Assembly: GCF_000482705.1 (NCBI RefSeq)
Contig: NZ_AXWO01000019.1
Coordinates: forward strand, 1 to 64,000
Direction of reading: 5' to 3'
DNA length: 64,000 nt
Source: Glycomyces arizonensis DSM 44726
GTDB taxonomy: Bacteria; Actinomycetota; Actinomycetes; Mycobacteriales; Micromonosporaceae
The first letter of the stretch is position 1, and each line of letters opens with the position of its first letter. The notes below the pieces were generated by a model. That model saw only the letters and a list, made by a program, of their open reading frames with translations, did no database searches and was not told the origin of the DNA. This document shows, one piece after another, positions 14,546 to 23,311 of this stretch. A program made the translations under genes and the position numbers.

Positions 14546-15610
14546 ATGCATCGCAACCGCCGAACCATCGCGGCCGCCTGCGTGCTCGCCACGGGCGCGG
14601 CCCTCACCCTGACCGGATGCGGCTCCGGCGGGTCTGACGAGGACGCCGTCGGCGTCTCGCTCATCGTCAAGACCACCGCCAACCCCTTCTTCGTGGCCAT
14701 GCAGGAGGGCGCCGAGGCCGCCGCCGAGGAGGCCGGCGTCGAACTCACCCTCGCGGCGGGCCGCCAGGACGGCGACGAGGACACCCAGATACAGGCGATC
14801 GAGAACGCCGTCTCCCGCGGCGACGACGGCATCCTCATCACCCCCAACGGGCCGGGCGTCGAGGACGCCCTGATCCGGGCGAGGGACGCGGGCCTGTACG
14901 TCATCGCACTGGACACCCCGCCGACCGACCCCGAGTCCGTCGACATCACCTTCGCCACCGACAACTTCCTGGCCGGGCAGCGCATCGGCGAGTGGACCGC
15001 CGCCCAGCTCGGCGGCGAGCGGGCCGTCATCGCCATGATCGACCTGTTCGACGACAAGATCGTCTCGGTCGACGTCGAACGCGACCAGGGCTTCCTGGAC
15101 GGCATGGGCATCGACCTGGCCGACCCCGGCCAGTACGGCGACGAGGCCGCCACCGGCCGGTACTCCGGCGGCGAGTACGCGATCGTCGGCCACGAGGCCT
15201 CCGAAGGGGCCGAGGCGGGCGGACGCACCGCCGCCGAGAACCTGCTGTCGGTCAACCCCGACATCAACGTCGTCTACACCATCAACGAACCGGCCGCCTA
15301 CGGCGCCTACGAGGCCTTCGACGCCGCCGGTGCCACCGACGACCTCGTCGTCGTGTCGGTCGACGGCGGATGCGCCGGCGTCGATGCGGTGGCCGAGGGC
15401 GCCATCGACGCGACCAGCCAGCAGTACCCGGTGCGCATGGCCGAACTCGGCGTCGAGGCGATCCACGCGCTCGCCACCACCGGCGAGGCCCCGGAGGCCT
15501 CCGAGGGACTCGACTTCTTCAACACCGGGGTCGAGCTGGTCACCGACCAGCCGCACGACGGCATCGCATCGATCACCTCGACTGAAGCGGCCGACGTCTG
15601 CTGGGGCTAG
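14546..15610 (+). CDS. sugar ABC transporter binding lipoprotein (CUT2, fructose type)
   Basis: A 354-residue periplasmic-binding-protein family 4 receptor for a CUT2 importer. A lipoprotein signal (RRTIAAACVLATGAALTLTGC, with the lipobox LTGC near residue 26) anchors it outside the membrane. The mature part has the ribose/fructose-receptor pattern NPFFVAMQEGAEAAAEEAGV, DGILITPNGPGVEDALIRAR, VIALDTPP, and FATDNFLAGQRIGEW. ATG 14546 follows AGAGGAGA. Given the fructokinase at the end of the operon and the GH32 enzymes next door, fructose is the likely cargo. Confidence 0.9.
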   Translation: MHRNRRTIAAACVLATGAALTLTGCGSGGSDEDAVGVSLIVKTTANPFFVAMQEGAEAAAEEAGVELTLAAGRQDGDEDTQIQAIENAVSRGDDGILITPNGPGVEDALIRARDAGLYVIALDTPPTDPESVDITFATDNFLAGQRIGEWTAAQLGGERAVIAMIDLFDDKIVSVDVERDQGFLDGMGIDLADPGQYGDEAATGRYSGGEYAIVGHEASEGAEAGGRTAAENLLSVNPDINVVYTINEPAAYGAYEAFDAAGATDDLVVVSVDGGCAGVDAVAEGAIDATSQQYPVRMAELGVEAIHALATTGEAPEASEGLDFFNTGVELVTDQPHDGIASITSTEAADVCWG

Positions 15611-15641
15611 GTCCCGGCGACTCGAGCACAACGGAGCACAC

Positions 15642-16679
15642 GTGAGTCAGCAGACCAACGCGCCCGCGGCGGAGCACGACCTGGCCGAGGAGTTCCTCGA
15701 CCGCTCCACGCCCCTCGGCGCGATCCGCAACCTCCTGCACCGCCATCCGGCGATCAGCCCCGCCATCGTCCTGATCGCCGCCGTCGCCGTCTTCGGCGGC
15801 CTCAACGAGCGCTTCCTGGAGCCGTCGAACCTGTCGCTGGTGAGCCAGCAGGTCGCCGTGGTCGGGACACTCGCCCTGGCCCAGACGCTCATCATCCTCA
15901 CCGCCGGGATCGACCTGTCGGTCGGCGCGGTCATGGTGCTCAGCTCCATGGTCATCGCGCAGACCACAGTCCAGAACGGACTCCCCGCCCCGCTCGGGAT
16001 CGGCCTCGGCCTGGCCGTCGGGCTCGGCGCGGGCGCGGTAAACGGCTTCCTGGTCACCCGGCTGAAGCTCCCGCCGTTCATCGTCACCCTCGGATCGCTC
16101 AACGTCTTCCTGGCGCTGACATTGCTGTACTCGGGCGGTGCCACCGTGCGCGGCGGGGACATGCCGGACCTGCTGACGCTGACCGGCGAGACCTTCAGCG
16201 TCGGCGGGGTCAACATCACCGCCGGGGTGGTGATGATGCTGGTCCTCTACGTCGCGCTGGCGCTGGTCCTCCATGGGACGGCGTGGGGCCGGCACGTGTA
16301 CGCCTCCGGCGACGACTCGGAGGCGGCGCGCTTGGCGGGCATCAGCGTCCAGCGGGTGCTGGCGAGCATCTACCTCGCGGCCGGGGCGATCCTCGCCGTC
16401 GCCGCCTGGATCCAGATCGGCCGGTCCAACGCCGCCTCGCCGAACGTCGGCGTCGACTTGAACCTCGACTCGATCACCGCCGTCGTGATCGGCGGCACGA
16501 GCCTGTTCGGCGGCCGCGGCACCGTGTGGGGCACGCTCCTGGGCGCGCTCATCGTCGGCGTCTTCCGCAACGGGCTGTCCCTGGCCGGGGTCGACGTGCT
16601 CTGGCAGACCTTCGCGGTCGGCGTCCTCGTCATCGTCGCCGTCTCGGTCGACCAGTGGATCCGGAAGGGGCGCAAATGA
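15642..16679 (+). CDS. sugar ABC transporter permease (CUT2)
   Basis: A 345-residue RbsC/FrcC-type permease with about nine hydrophobic segments. The family signature AQTLIILTAGIDLSVGAVMV lies near residues 82-101 and GGTSLFGGRGTVWGTLLGAL near the C terminus. It starts at GTG 15642 with a GGAG ribosome site and its stop overlaps the ATPase gene by 4 bases (ATGA). It forms the membrane channel of the same importer. Confidence 0.92.
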   Translation: MSQQTNAPAAEHDLAEEFLDRSTPLGAIRNLLHRHPAISPAIVLIAAVAVFGGLNERFLEPSNLSLVSQQVAVVGTLALAQTLIILTAGIDLSVGAVMVLSSMVIAQTTVQNGLPAPLGIGLGLAVGLGAGAVNGFLVTRLKLPPFIVTLGSLNVFLALTLLYSGGATVRGGDMPDLLTLTGETFSVGGVNITAGVVMMLVLYVALALVLHGTAWGRHVYASGDDSEAARLAGISVQRVLASIYLAAGAILAVAAWIQIGRSNAASPNVGVDLNLDSITAVVIGGTSLFGGRGTVWGTLLGALIVGVFRNGLSLAGVDVLWQTFAVGVLVIVAVSVDQWIRKGRK

Positions 16680-17464
16680 GCACCGACGACATCAGCGGCA
16701 GCGAACCGATCCTGCGGGCGACCGGCCTGGTCAAGACCTTCGGCCGCGTCGTCGGCCTCGACGGCGTGGGCTTCGAGCTGTACCCCGGCGAGGTGCTGGC
16801 CGTCATCGGCGACAACGGCGCGGGCAAGTCGACCCTGATCAAATGCCTCACCGGCGCCGAGGTCCCCGACGAAGGGGAGATCCGTCTGGAGGGACGGCGG
16901 GTGCACTTCAAGCGCCCCCAGGACGCCCGAGCCCACGGCATCGAGACGGTGTACCAGACCCTCGCCGTCTCGCCCGCGCTCGACGTCGCCGCCAACCTGT
17001 TCCTCGGCCGGGAACTGCGCAAGCCGGGTCCCTTGGGCACGGTCCTGCGCGTGGTCGACCGGCAGCGGATGCGGCAGCGGGCGAAGGAGGAGCTGACCAA
17101 GCTGGGCATCAGCACGCTCCAGGACGTCACCGTCCCGGTCGAGAACCTCTCGGGCGGCCAGCGGCAGGCCGTCGCGGTCGCCCGGGCGGCCGCCTTCGGC
17201 TCGAAGGTGGTCGTGCTCGACGAGCCGACCGCGGCACTGGGGGTGCGCGAGTCGGGCCAGGTCCTCGACATGATCGCGGGCCTGCGCGACCGCGGCGTCC
17301 CGGTCATCTTGATCTCGCACGACATGCCGCAGGTGTTCGAGGTGGCCGACCGCATCCACATCCAGCGGCTCGGCAAGCGGGCGGCCACGATCACGCCGCG
17401 GACGCACTCGATGACCGACGCGGTGGCGATCATGACCGGCGCCGCCCAGGACGGTGCGCATTGA
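16676..17464 (+). CDS. sugar ABC transporter ATPase, single-domain FrcA type
   Basis: A 262-residue nucleotide-binding subunit: Walker A GDNGAGKST (about 45-53), Q-loop VYQTLAVSP, signature LSGGQRQAVAVAR, Walker B VVVLDEPTAALG, and switch His in ISHDMPQVF. Most CUT2 ATPases are ~500-residue fusions of two such domains. A single domain of this length is typical of FrcA, the fructose-importer ATPase of Sinorhizobium, which supports the fructose assignment. It overlaps both neighbours by 4 bases. Confidence 0.9.
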   Translation: MSTDDISGSEPILRATGLVKTFGRVVGLDGVGFELYPGEVLAVIGDNGAGKSTLIKCLTGAEVPDEGEIRLEGRRVHFKRPQDARAHGIETVYQTLAVSPALDVAANLFLGRELRKPGPLGTVLRVVDRQRMRQRAKEELTKLGISTLQDVTVPVENLSGGQRQAVAVARAAAFGSKVVVLDEPTAALGVRESGQVLDMIAGLRDRGVPVILISHDMPQVFEVADRIHIQRLGKRAATITPRTHSMTDAVAIMTGAAQDGAH

Positions 17465-18381
17465 TCGGCGTCGTCGGCGAGGCCCTGATCGACCTGGTGG
17501 TCGCCGAGTCCGACCCGACGCGGCCGGTGGCGCATCCGGGCGGCAGCCCGATGAACGTGGCGGTCACCTTGGGGCGCTTGGAGTCACCGGTGGCGTTCCT
17601 CGGCCGCCTGTCCGGCGACGCGTTCGGCGAGCTGCTCCGCGGCCACTTGCGGGCCTCGGGTGTCGACCTGCGCTGGACGGTGGACGCGGCAGAGCCCACC
17701 AGCCTGGCGGTCGTGTCGGTCACTCCCCCGGGTGAGGCGAGTTACGCCTTCCACCTCCACCGGACCGCCGACTGGCAGTGGTCGGCCGCCGAGCTTCCCG
17801 CCTCGCCGGGGTTCGACGCCGTGCACGCCGGGTCGCTCGGCCTGGCGCTCGGGCCCGGCGGCGCGGTGGTCGCCGAGTGGCTGGAGGAGCTCAGCGGGTC
17901 CACCACGATCAGCCTCGACCCCAATGTGCGCCCCGAGCACCTGGGCGAGCGGGGGCGGTACCGGGCGCGGCTGGAGCGGTGGCTCTCCTTCGCCGATCTC
18001 GTCAAGGTCTCGGACAAGGATCTGGAGTGGATCTGGCCCGGCCGCGACCCCGCCGAGTCGGCGCGGAGCTGGATCGCCCAGGGGCGCCGCCTCGTCGTCG
18101 TGACGCGCGGCGGCGACGGCTCGCAGGTGTTCGGGAGCGGCTACGAGTTCACGGTGGCGGCGCACCGCGCGGAGCTGGTCGACACCGTCGGCGCCGGGGA
18201 CTCCTTCAGCGGCGCGCTGCTGCACTGGCTGGATCGGGCCGGACGGCTCGCGCCGGGGCGGCTGGCGCGCCTGAGGGCCGCAGAGGCCCGCGAGGCGGTC
18301 GAGTTCGCCTCCGCGGTCGCGGCCGCCACCTGCTCGCGCGCCGGGGCGAATCCGCCGCGCCGCGGCGAGTTGACAGGGTGA
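17461..18381 (+). CDS. PfkB-family sugar kinase, probable fructokinase
   Basis: A 306-residue PfkB/ribokinase-fold kinase with GEALIDLVV at the start, the GGSPMNVAVTLGRL substrate motif, LDPNVRPEHL, and the C-terminal ATP/anion-hole motif DTVGAGDSFSGALL with the catalytic Asp. It begins with TTG 17461 overlapping the ATPase stop (TTGA), so it is the fourth coupled gene of the operon. Position and motif pattern (GE.LID and DPN.R as in fructokinases) point to phosphorylation of the imported fructose. Confidence 0.88.
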   Translation: MIGVVGEALIDLVVAESDPTRPVAHPGGSPMNVAVTLGRLESPVAFLGRLSGDAFGELLRGHLRASGVDLRWTVDAAEPTSLAVVSVTPPGEASYAFHLHRTADWQWSAAELPASPGFDAVHAGSLGLALGPGGAVVAEWLEELSGSTTISLDPNVRPEHLGERGRYRARLERWLSFADLVKVSDKDLEWIWPGRDPAESARSWIAQGRRLVVVTRGGDGSQVFGSGYEFTVAAHRAELVDTVGAGDSFSGALLHWLDRAGRLAPGRLARLRAAEAREAVEFASAVAAATCSRAGANPPRRGELTG

Positions 18382-18402
18382 GGCGAGGGCCGGGTTTACA
18401 GC

Positions 18403-18447
18403 GGCGGGCTGCTCCGCATGATCGGCGATCATGCGGAGCAGCCCGCC
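18403..18447. terminator. 22-bp perfect hairpin between convergent operons
   Basis: GGCGGGCTGCTCCGCATGAT and two further bases (18403-18424) are followed after one base by the exact reverse complement (18426-18447). It lies 22 bp past the kinase stop and 20 bp before the stop of the facing GH32 gene, so it is a strong two-way terminator without a T-run. Confidence 0.8.
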
Positions 18448-18467
18448 TCGGCCTTCGGGACGAGCGC

Positions 18468-20282
18468 TCAGGCCGCTTCGATGGTCCACTGCTGGTTGGC
18501 GCTGCCGCTGCTGGCGGCCCACTGACCGGCGTTGGCGCCGTTGGCGGTGCGGCCCATGCCGTCGAGGTACAGCCCGGTGGCGCGGTTCTTGATCCGCACG
18601 AAAGACCCGCCGTCCTCCACGATCCACTGCTGGTTGGCATGGCCGCTGTCGGCCCACTGCCCGGCGTCCGAGCCGTTGCCGGTGCGGCCCATGCCGTCGA
18701 GGTACAGCCCCGTGGCGGCGTTGCGCAGCCTCGCATAGGCGGTCTGGGCCGGATCGACCGGAGCGAACTCGGTGATCGTGACATCGTGGAAGAGCGCCGG
18801 GCCGCCGGAGGTGTACAGCGCGAGGCGGTCGTCGGCGTTCTCGGGGAACGTCAGGCTGGAGTGGACATAGCGGCCGTCGTCGACGAACAGCTCCACCGAA
18901 AGGTTGTCGACCAGGATGCGCAGCTCCACCTCCCGCCGCGCGGGATCGAAGGGCGTGTGGCTCTCCATCCACTGCCCCGAGGGGTCGGGGTTGCCGGTGA
19001 AGGCCCGGTTGAGGTAGGCGAAGTCGTGGTAGACACCGGCGTCGACGTGCCTGGAGCCGTCGTCCGACAGCCGCAGCTGCAGGCCGATGTTGTCCAGCTG
19101 GTCCCAGGTGACGCGGGTCTGGACCTGGTAGGCCCGGCCGCGGTAGTCGAGCACTCTCGTGCCGTCGACCGCGATGTCGCCGAGGCTGATCCGGTTGGAG
19201 GCCCGGTCGTCCAGGGTTCGGACCGGTCGGGAGACCAGCGCGGACTCGGTGGCGCTGTACCAGTGCAGCGAGACCTCGCGGACGATCGAATCGGTCCCGT
19301 TGAACCCGTCCGAGTCCCGCGTCGGCGTGTTGTCCGCGTAGTCCCAGAAGTTCATCCAGCCGATGGCGTGGCGGGTCTTCGGGTCGATCTCGCCGTCTGC
19401 CACGCGCTCCCAGGTGACGGCCGCGTACCAGTCCCATCCGTAGTCGAGCCACTTCGGGTCCTGGTGGTCGGGGAAGAAGTTCGAGCCGTTGAAGTCCCCG
19501 GTCCAGTAGGCGTAGTTCGCGGGCAGGCCCAGGTGCTTGGCGTTGACGCTCACGCCCAGGACCCAGCGCCCGGGGCCGGTGTCGGAGTCCATCCAGAACA
19601 GGTCCGGGCATTCGAAGACGCCCAGGCCGCCCCTGATGAAGCCGTCGACGTACGTCCAGCTCTTGAGGTCGTCGGAATGGTAGAAGCCGACCTTGTCGAA
19701 CTCGGCGAGGGCCATGACCCACCGGCCGCGCTCCTCGTCCCGGATCACCTTGGGGTCGCGGAAGTCCACGACGCCGGGGTTGGGCAGGACGACCTGGTCG
19801 CGGCGGGCGAAGGTGCGGCCGCCGTCGGTCGAGTGGAACAGGAACTGCGCCTGCTTGTGCGGGGCGGGCGCGAAGCGGTCTTCCTGGGTGGCGAGGGCGA
19901 TGACGGCGCCCGCGCCGTAGCCGGCCGTGTCGTGCTCGTCGACGACCAGGGACCCGGACCAGATCGATCCGTCGGGATTGGTCTCCTTGTGAATGGCGAC
20001 GCCGAGGTCCTGGAAGTCCACATTGTCATCGGAGGAGGCCAGGCGCCACGAGGTTCCGGTGCCGGGCGCCGGATAGTCCTTGTTGTAGAGGTAGTAGTAG
20101 TGCGTCTTCCCGTTGATGAGGATCGGCCGCTGCGGGTCGTTCTTCCAGTGGTCGGGGACGGAGAAGTGGTATACGGGCCTGCGCGACGGCGTCTGGGCGG
20201 CCGCCGGGACTCCCACCAGGCATGCGGCACCGCCGACGCCGATGGCTTGGAGCAGCGTCCGTCTCGAAGTCTGTAGCATCAT
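18468..20282 (-). CDS. secreted GH32 levanase/inulinase with ricin-B lectin domain
   Basis: A 604-residue exo-enzyme that hydrolyses beta-fructan chains outside the cell. A twin-arginine-like signal (SRRTLLQAIGVGGAACLVG) leads. The GH32 five-blade propeller follows with its three acidic motifs: D49 in HWKNDPQ (nucleophile; the usual WMNDP is WKNDP here), D176 in FRDPKV, and E224 in FECPDLF (acid/base). A GH32 beta-sandwich follows, then a C-terminal ricin-type lectin of two near-identical ~45-residue repeats (ATGLYLDGMGRT, ANQQW) that should bind polysaccharide. ATG 20282 is preceded by GGAG. The unusually AT-rich upstream region (20290-20345) probably holds the promoter. Confidence 0.9.
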   Translation of the reverse strand: MMLQTSRRTLLQAIGVGGAACLVGVPAAAQTPSRRPVYHFSVPDHWKNDPQRPILINGKTHYYYLYNKDYPAPGTGTSWRLASSDDNVDFQDLGVAIHKETNPDGSIWSGSLVVDEHDTAGYGAGAVIALATQEDRFAPAPHKQAQFLFHSTDGGRTFARRDQVVLPNPGVVDFRDPKVIRDEERGRWVMALAEFDKVGFYHSDDLKSWTYVDGFIRGGLGVFECPDLFWMDSDTGPGRWVLGVSVNAKHLGLPANYAYWTGDFNGSNFFPDHQDPKWLDYGWDWYAAVTWERVADGEIDPKTRHAIGWMNFWDYADNTPTRDSDGFNGTDSIVREVSLHWYSATESALVSRPVRTLDDRASNRISLGDIAVDGTRVLDYRGRAYQVQTRVTWDQLDNIGLQLRLSDDGSRHVDAGVYHDFAYLNRAFTGNPDPSGQWMESHTPFDPARREVELRILVDNLSVELFVDDGRYVHSSLTFPENADDRLALYTSGGPALFHDVTITEFAPVDPAQTAYARLRNAATGLYLDGMGRTGNGSDAGQWADSGHANQQWIVEDGGSFVRIKNRATGLYLDGMGRTANGANAGQWAASSGSANQQWTIEAA

Positions 20283-20294
20283 TGCTCCGGATCT

Positions 20295-20345
20295 ACTCTT
20301 TCGGAATTGACATATATAAGTGTATTGAGTTAAGGGACGTTAATC
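20295..20345 (-). promoter_or_regulatory. AT-rich promoter region of the levanase gene
   Basis: Against a GC-rich background, this stretch read on the minus strand contains TTAACG, 18 bp later TTATAT, and about 43 bases after that the ATG. The hexamers are weak and the assignment rests mainly on composition and position. Confidence 0.35.
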
Positions 20346-20381
20346 CGACGGCGCATCCGAGTTAAATCCGGTTAATTGCCA

Positions 20382-20415
20382 GGCAGGCCATTCCGATATT
20401 TCGGAATGGCCTGCC
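20382..20415 (-). terminator. 15-bp hairpin after the fructo-oligosaccharide operon
   Basis: GGCAGGCCATTCCGA and TCGGAATGGCCTGCC form a perfect stem around TATT. It lies 25 bp beyond the stop of the GH32-like gene at 20441 and upstream of the levanase promoter, so it separates the two minus-strand units. Confidence 0.75.
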
Positions 20416-20440
20416 GTTCGAAAGCGGTGCACGTGCCTCC

Positions 20441-21397
20441 TCAGGACCGGGCGCCGCGGACCAGTCGCTCGCCGTCCCACCGCACCGGCATCGGGTCGGC
20501 CAGTTCGCCGACGAACTCGCCGTCCTCGAAGTTCCGGAACCCGATGAGGTGCGTACGGCCCTCGATGTCGTGCAGGCGAGCGGCGTACAGGCTCTCGTGC
20601 TCGAACGGACGGGCCTTGGCGACGTCGAACCCGGCCAGCGGATCGTCGAACGGCAGCACGTAGTTGTCGCCGGTCTCGCCCAGGGCCCTGCGGGCGTCGG
20701 AGGCCTCCGCGTCGCCGCAGCAGAACAGCAGCAGCCACTGCCCGTCGACACGGTGGAGCTGGCACACCTCGATCTGGCCGAAGCCGAGCACGTCGGGGCG
20801 GCTCAGCGGCGGCAGCACCTCCCAGTGCTCCAGGTCGGACGAGCGGGCATGGCCGACCACGCCGCGCTCGCGGGCCGGCTCGGGACCGGCGACGCGCGCG
20901 GTGAACAGCATCCGCCAGCCCTCGCCGCCGGGGTCGGGGAACACCCACGGGTCGCGGCAGGCCTCGTCGAACCAGCCCGAGTCCGGGCCGAACTTCTCGT
21001 AGTGCCGCTCGTCGGCCTCGACCAGCGGCCCGGGCAGCCGGCGCCAGGTGACCAGGTCGTCGGACACGGCCGAGCCGATCCGCTGGACCCTGCCCTCCTC
21101 GGCGCGGGAGACGCCGGTGTAGAACAGCCGCCACCGGCCCTCTCCGTCGCGCACGACCGAACCGGTCCAGGTGGCCTGGTCGTCCCAGGCGGGGGCGTCG
21201 TCGCACACCAGCGCGTCGGGCAGCAGGGTCCATGCGCGCAGGTCGTCGGAGACGGCGTGCCCGATGGAGGCGCGCTGGTGGCGCCGCCCCTCCTCCAGCA
21301 GCGCCCTGGAGGCGCGCAGGAAGAAGGCGTGGTGGCGGCCCTCGTCGTCGACGGCGTACCAGGAGTCCCAGACCCAGTGGTCGGCGAGTTTGAGCAT
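20441..21397 (-). CDS. GH32/GH68-clan (GH-J) beta-fructosidase-like hydrolase
   Basis: A 318-residue protein lacking a signal peptide. It is little more than the five-blade propeller of clan GH-J. The three acidic residues are visible: D11 in WVWDSW, D149 in CRDPWVF and E210 in FGQIEVCQ. Paired SIGHAVSDDLRAWT and RIGSAVSDDLVTWR blades are characteristic. As the last gene of the importer operon it probably cleaves short fructo-oligosaccharides in the cytoplasm. Without a beta-sandwich domain it is not a classical invertase, so GH43- or GH68-like specificity remains possible. Confidence 0.78.
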   Translation of the reverse strand: MLKLADHWVWDSWYAVDDEGRHHAFFLRASRALLEEGRRHQRASIGHAVSDDLRAWTLLPDALVCDDAPAWDDQATWTGSVVRDGEGRWRLFYTGVSRAEEGRVQRIGSAVSDDLVTWRRLPGPLVEADERHYEKFGPDSGWFDEACRDPWVFPDPGGEGWRMLFTARVAGPEPARERGVVGHARSSDLEHWEVLPPLSRPDVLGFGQIEVCQLHRVDGQWLLLFCCGDAEASDARRALGETGDNYVLPFDDPLAGFDVAKARPFEHESLYAARLHDIEGRTHLIGFRNFEDGEFVGELADPMPVRWDGERLVRGARS

Positions 21398-21439
21398 CGG
21401 TTTCCTTTCAATGCGGGTGTCGGGGTGTCCGGTGGGGGT

Positions 21440-22333
21440 TCAGTCCTTCATGCCGGCGCTGGCGATGGACTGGATGAAGGCCCTCTGGAAGGCGATGAAG
21501 ACCGCGACCATCGGGATCGTGATCATCGAGATGTAGGCCATCACCTCGCCCCAGGAGGTGTCGAGCTGGAAGAAGTACTGGACGCCGACCATGACCGGCC
21601 GCAGCTCCTCGCTCTGCACGGTCATCAGCGGCCACAGGTAGGCGTTCCAGGTGGCCGGGGAGGTCACCACCGTCAGGATCGTGACGGTGGCGAACACCGG
21701 TTTGGACAGCGGCACGATGATCCGCCAGTAGGTGCGCAGCCATCCGGCGCCGTCCATCGCCGCGGCCTCTTCGAGGCCCTTGGGCAGGCTCTTGAAGTAC
21801 TGGGCGAACAGGAATATCGCGAAGGCGTTGACGACGAACGGGATGATCTGCACGTGGTAGGTGTTGAGCCACCCGACCTCCAGCACCGGCCGGACGCCCT
21901 CGAAGCCGATCCACGGCAGGTTCGCCACCAGGTAGACCATCGGGACGATCGTGGTGTCGAAGGGCAGGATGAGCGTGGCGATGATGAAGGCGAAGACCAC
22001 CGCCCGGCCCTTCCACCGCATCCGCGCCAGCGCGTAGCCGCACAGGGAGTTCACGACCAGGCCGAGGGCGGTGACCATGAAGGTCACGAAGATCGTGTTG
22101 CCCAGGAAGCGCCAGAACGGGACCCGGTCGAACACGGCCGCGTAGTTGTCCAGCGAGATGCCGCCGACCGGCAGGAACGCCCTGAACGAGTCCATGTCGG
22201 CGAAGATCTGGTGGTCGCTCTTGAGGCTGGCGGCCAGCATGAACACGATCGGGAACAGGAAGAAGACGGCCAGCAGCGTCATCGGCAGGTACGCCCACAG
22301 GCGGCGGCGCGGCCGCAGCGTCATTGCGTTCAT
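21440..22333 (-). CDS. ABC transporter permease, MalG type (CUT1)
   Basis: A 297-residue inner-membrane subunit with six membrane segments. The EAA loop (LPKGLEEAAAMDGAGWLRTYWR, followed by IIVPLSKP) binds the shared ATPase. ATG 22333 follows AAGGA, 5 bp after the stop of the partner permease. With the MalF-type partner it forms the channel for an oligosaccharide. No ATPase gene is present in this operon, so a shared MsiK-type ATPase elsewhere is expected. Confidence 0.92.
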   Translation of the reverse strand: MNAMTLRPRRRLWAYLPMTLLAVFFLFPIVFMLAASLKSDHQIFADMDSFRAFLPVGGISLDNYAAVFDRVPFWRFLGNTIFVTFMVTALGLVVNSLCGYALARMRWKGRAVVFAFIIATLILPFDTTIVPMVYLVANLPWIGFEGVRPVLEVGWLNTYHVQIIPFVVNAFAIFLFAQYFKSLPKGLEEAAAMDGAGWLRTYWRIIVPLSKPVFATVTILTVVTSPATWNAYLWPLMTVQSEELRPVMVGVQYFFQLDTSWGEVMAYISMITIPMVAVFIAFQRAFIQSIASAGMKD

Positions 22334-22338
22334 GGCGG

Positions 22339-23298
22339 TCAGTCCTTATCGCGGGTCAGGCGGCGCTGGAGCAGTGCCAGGGCGAGCACGATGCAGAAGA
22401 AGACCAGCGACAGGGCGGCGCCGTAGCCGATCTGCTGCTGCTGGAAGCCCTTCTGGACGATCTGGTAGACGATGGAGCTGGTCGAGTTCAGCGGCCCGCC
22501 GCCGGTCATGATGTCGACCTGGATGAACAGGCTCATCGCGGCGATCGTGATGGTGATGAGCACGAACACGAACGTGGGCTTGAGCAGCGGCAGGGTGATG
22601 TACCGGAACCGTTCCCACGGCGTGGTGCCGTCGAGCGCGGACGCCTCGTAGACCTCCTCGGGGATGGTCTGGAGGCCGGCCAGCCAGATCACCATGTGGA
22701 AGCCGACGCCCTGCCAGACGCTCATCACCACGATCGCGCCCATCGCCGTCGACGGGTCGGCCAGCCACGCCCGGCCCGCCCAGACGCCGCCGGTGAGCAT
22801 CGACAGCGCCGAGTTGACCAGGCCGTCCTCCTGGTAGAGGAACCGCCACAGCAGGCTGATGACGACCATCGAGGTGATCACCGGCAGGAAGTAGATCGTG
22901 CGGAAGAGGTTCCGCCCGGCGATCTTCTGGTTGACCAGGAGCGCCAGCACCAGGCCGAGCCCGCCCTGGATCGGGACGACCAGCGCCGCGAACAGGAACG
23001 TGTTGAGGAGCGAGCGGGTGAACACCGCGTCCTCGGTGAAGGCCCGCCGGAAGTTGTCGAGGCCGACGAACTCCGGCGCGACCGGCGAGACGAGCCGGGC
23101 GTTGGTGAAGCTCATGGCCAGCGACACCACTGCCGGTCCGACCACGAACAGCAGCAGCAGGACGACGGCCGGTGTCGCGAAGGCGGCTCCGGCCCGCTGC
23201 TCGGAGCGGCTGAAATCGCCGCGGCGCCGCCGCGGTGCCGGTGCGCGGCCGACGGCGGCGGCCTCGGCGGCGACTCGGTCGGTGCTGGCGATGGTCAT
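22339..23298 (-). CDS. ABC transporter permease, MalF type (CUT1)
   Basis: A 319-residue permease with a charged cytoplasmic N terminus and six membrane segments, beginning at FATPAVVLLLLFVVGPAVVS. The EAA motif reads IPEEVYEASALDGTTPWERF. It lies 13 bp after the binding-protein gene and 5 bp before the MalG-type gene, clearly one operon. Confidence 0.92.
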   Translation of the reverse strand: MTIASTDRVAAEAAAVGRAPAPRRRRGDFSRSEQRAGAAFATPAVVLLLLFVVGPAVVSLAMSFTNARLVSPVAPEFVGLDNFRRAFTEDAVFTRSLLNTFLFAALVVPIQGGLGLVLALLVNQKIAGRNLFRTIYFLPVITSMVVISLLWRFLYQEDGLVNSALSMLTGGVWAGRAWLADPSTAMGAIVVMSVWQGVGFHMVIWLAGLQTIPEEVYEASALDGTTPWERFRYITLPLLKPTFVFVLITITIAAMSLFIQVDIMTGGGPLNSTSSIVYQIVQKGFQQQQIGYGAALSLVFFCIVLALALLQRRLTRDKD

Positions 23299-23311
23299 AT
23301 GATCGCCCTTC

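Noticed and set aside
20340-20382. A third copy of the GTTAATCGATTAAC operator near the levanase promoter
   Set aside because: Only half-sites (GTTAATC, GTTAAATCCGGTTAAT) are present and the symmetry is poor; not enough to claim binding.
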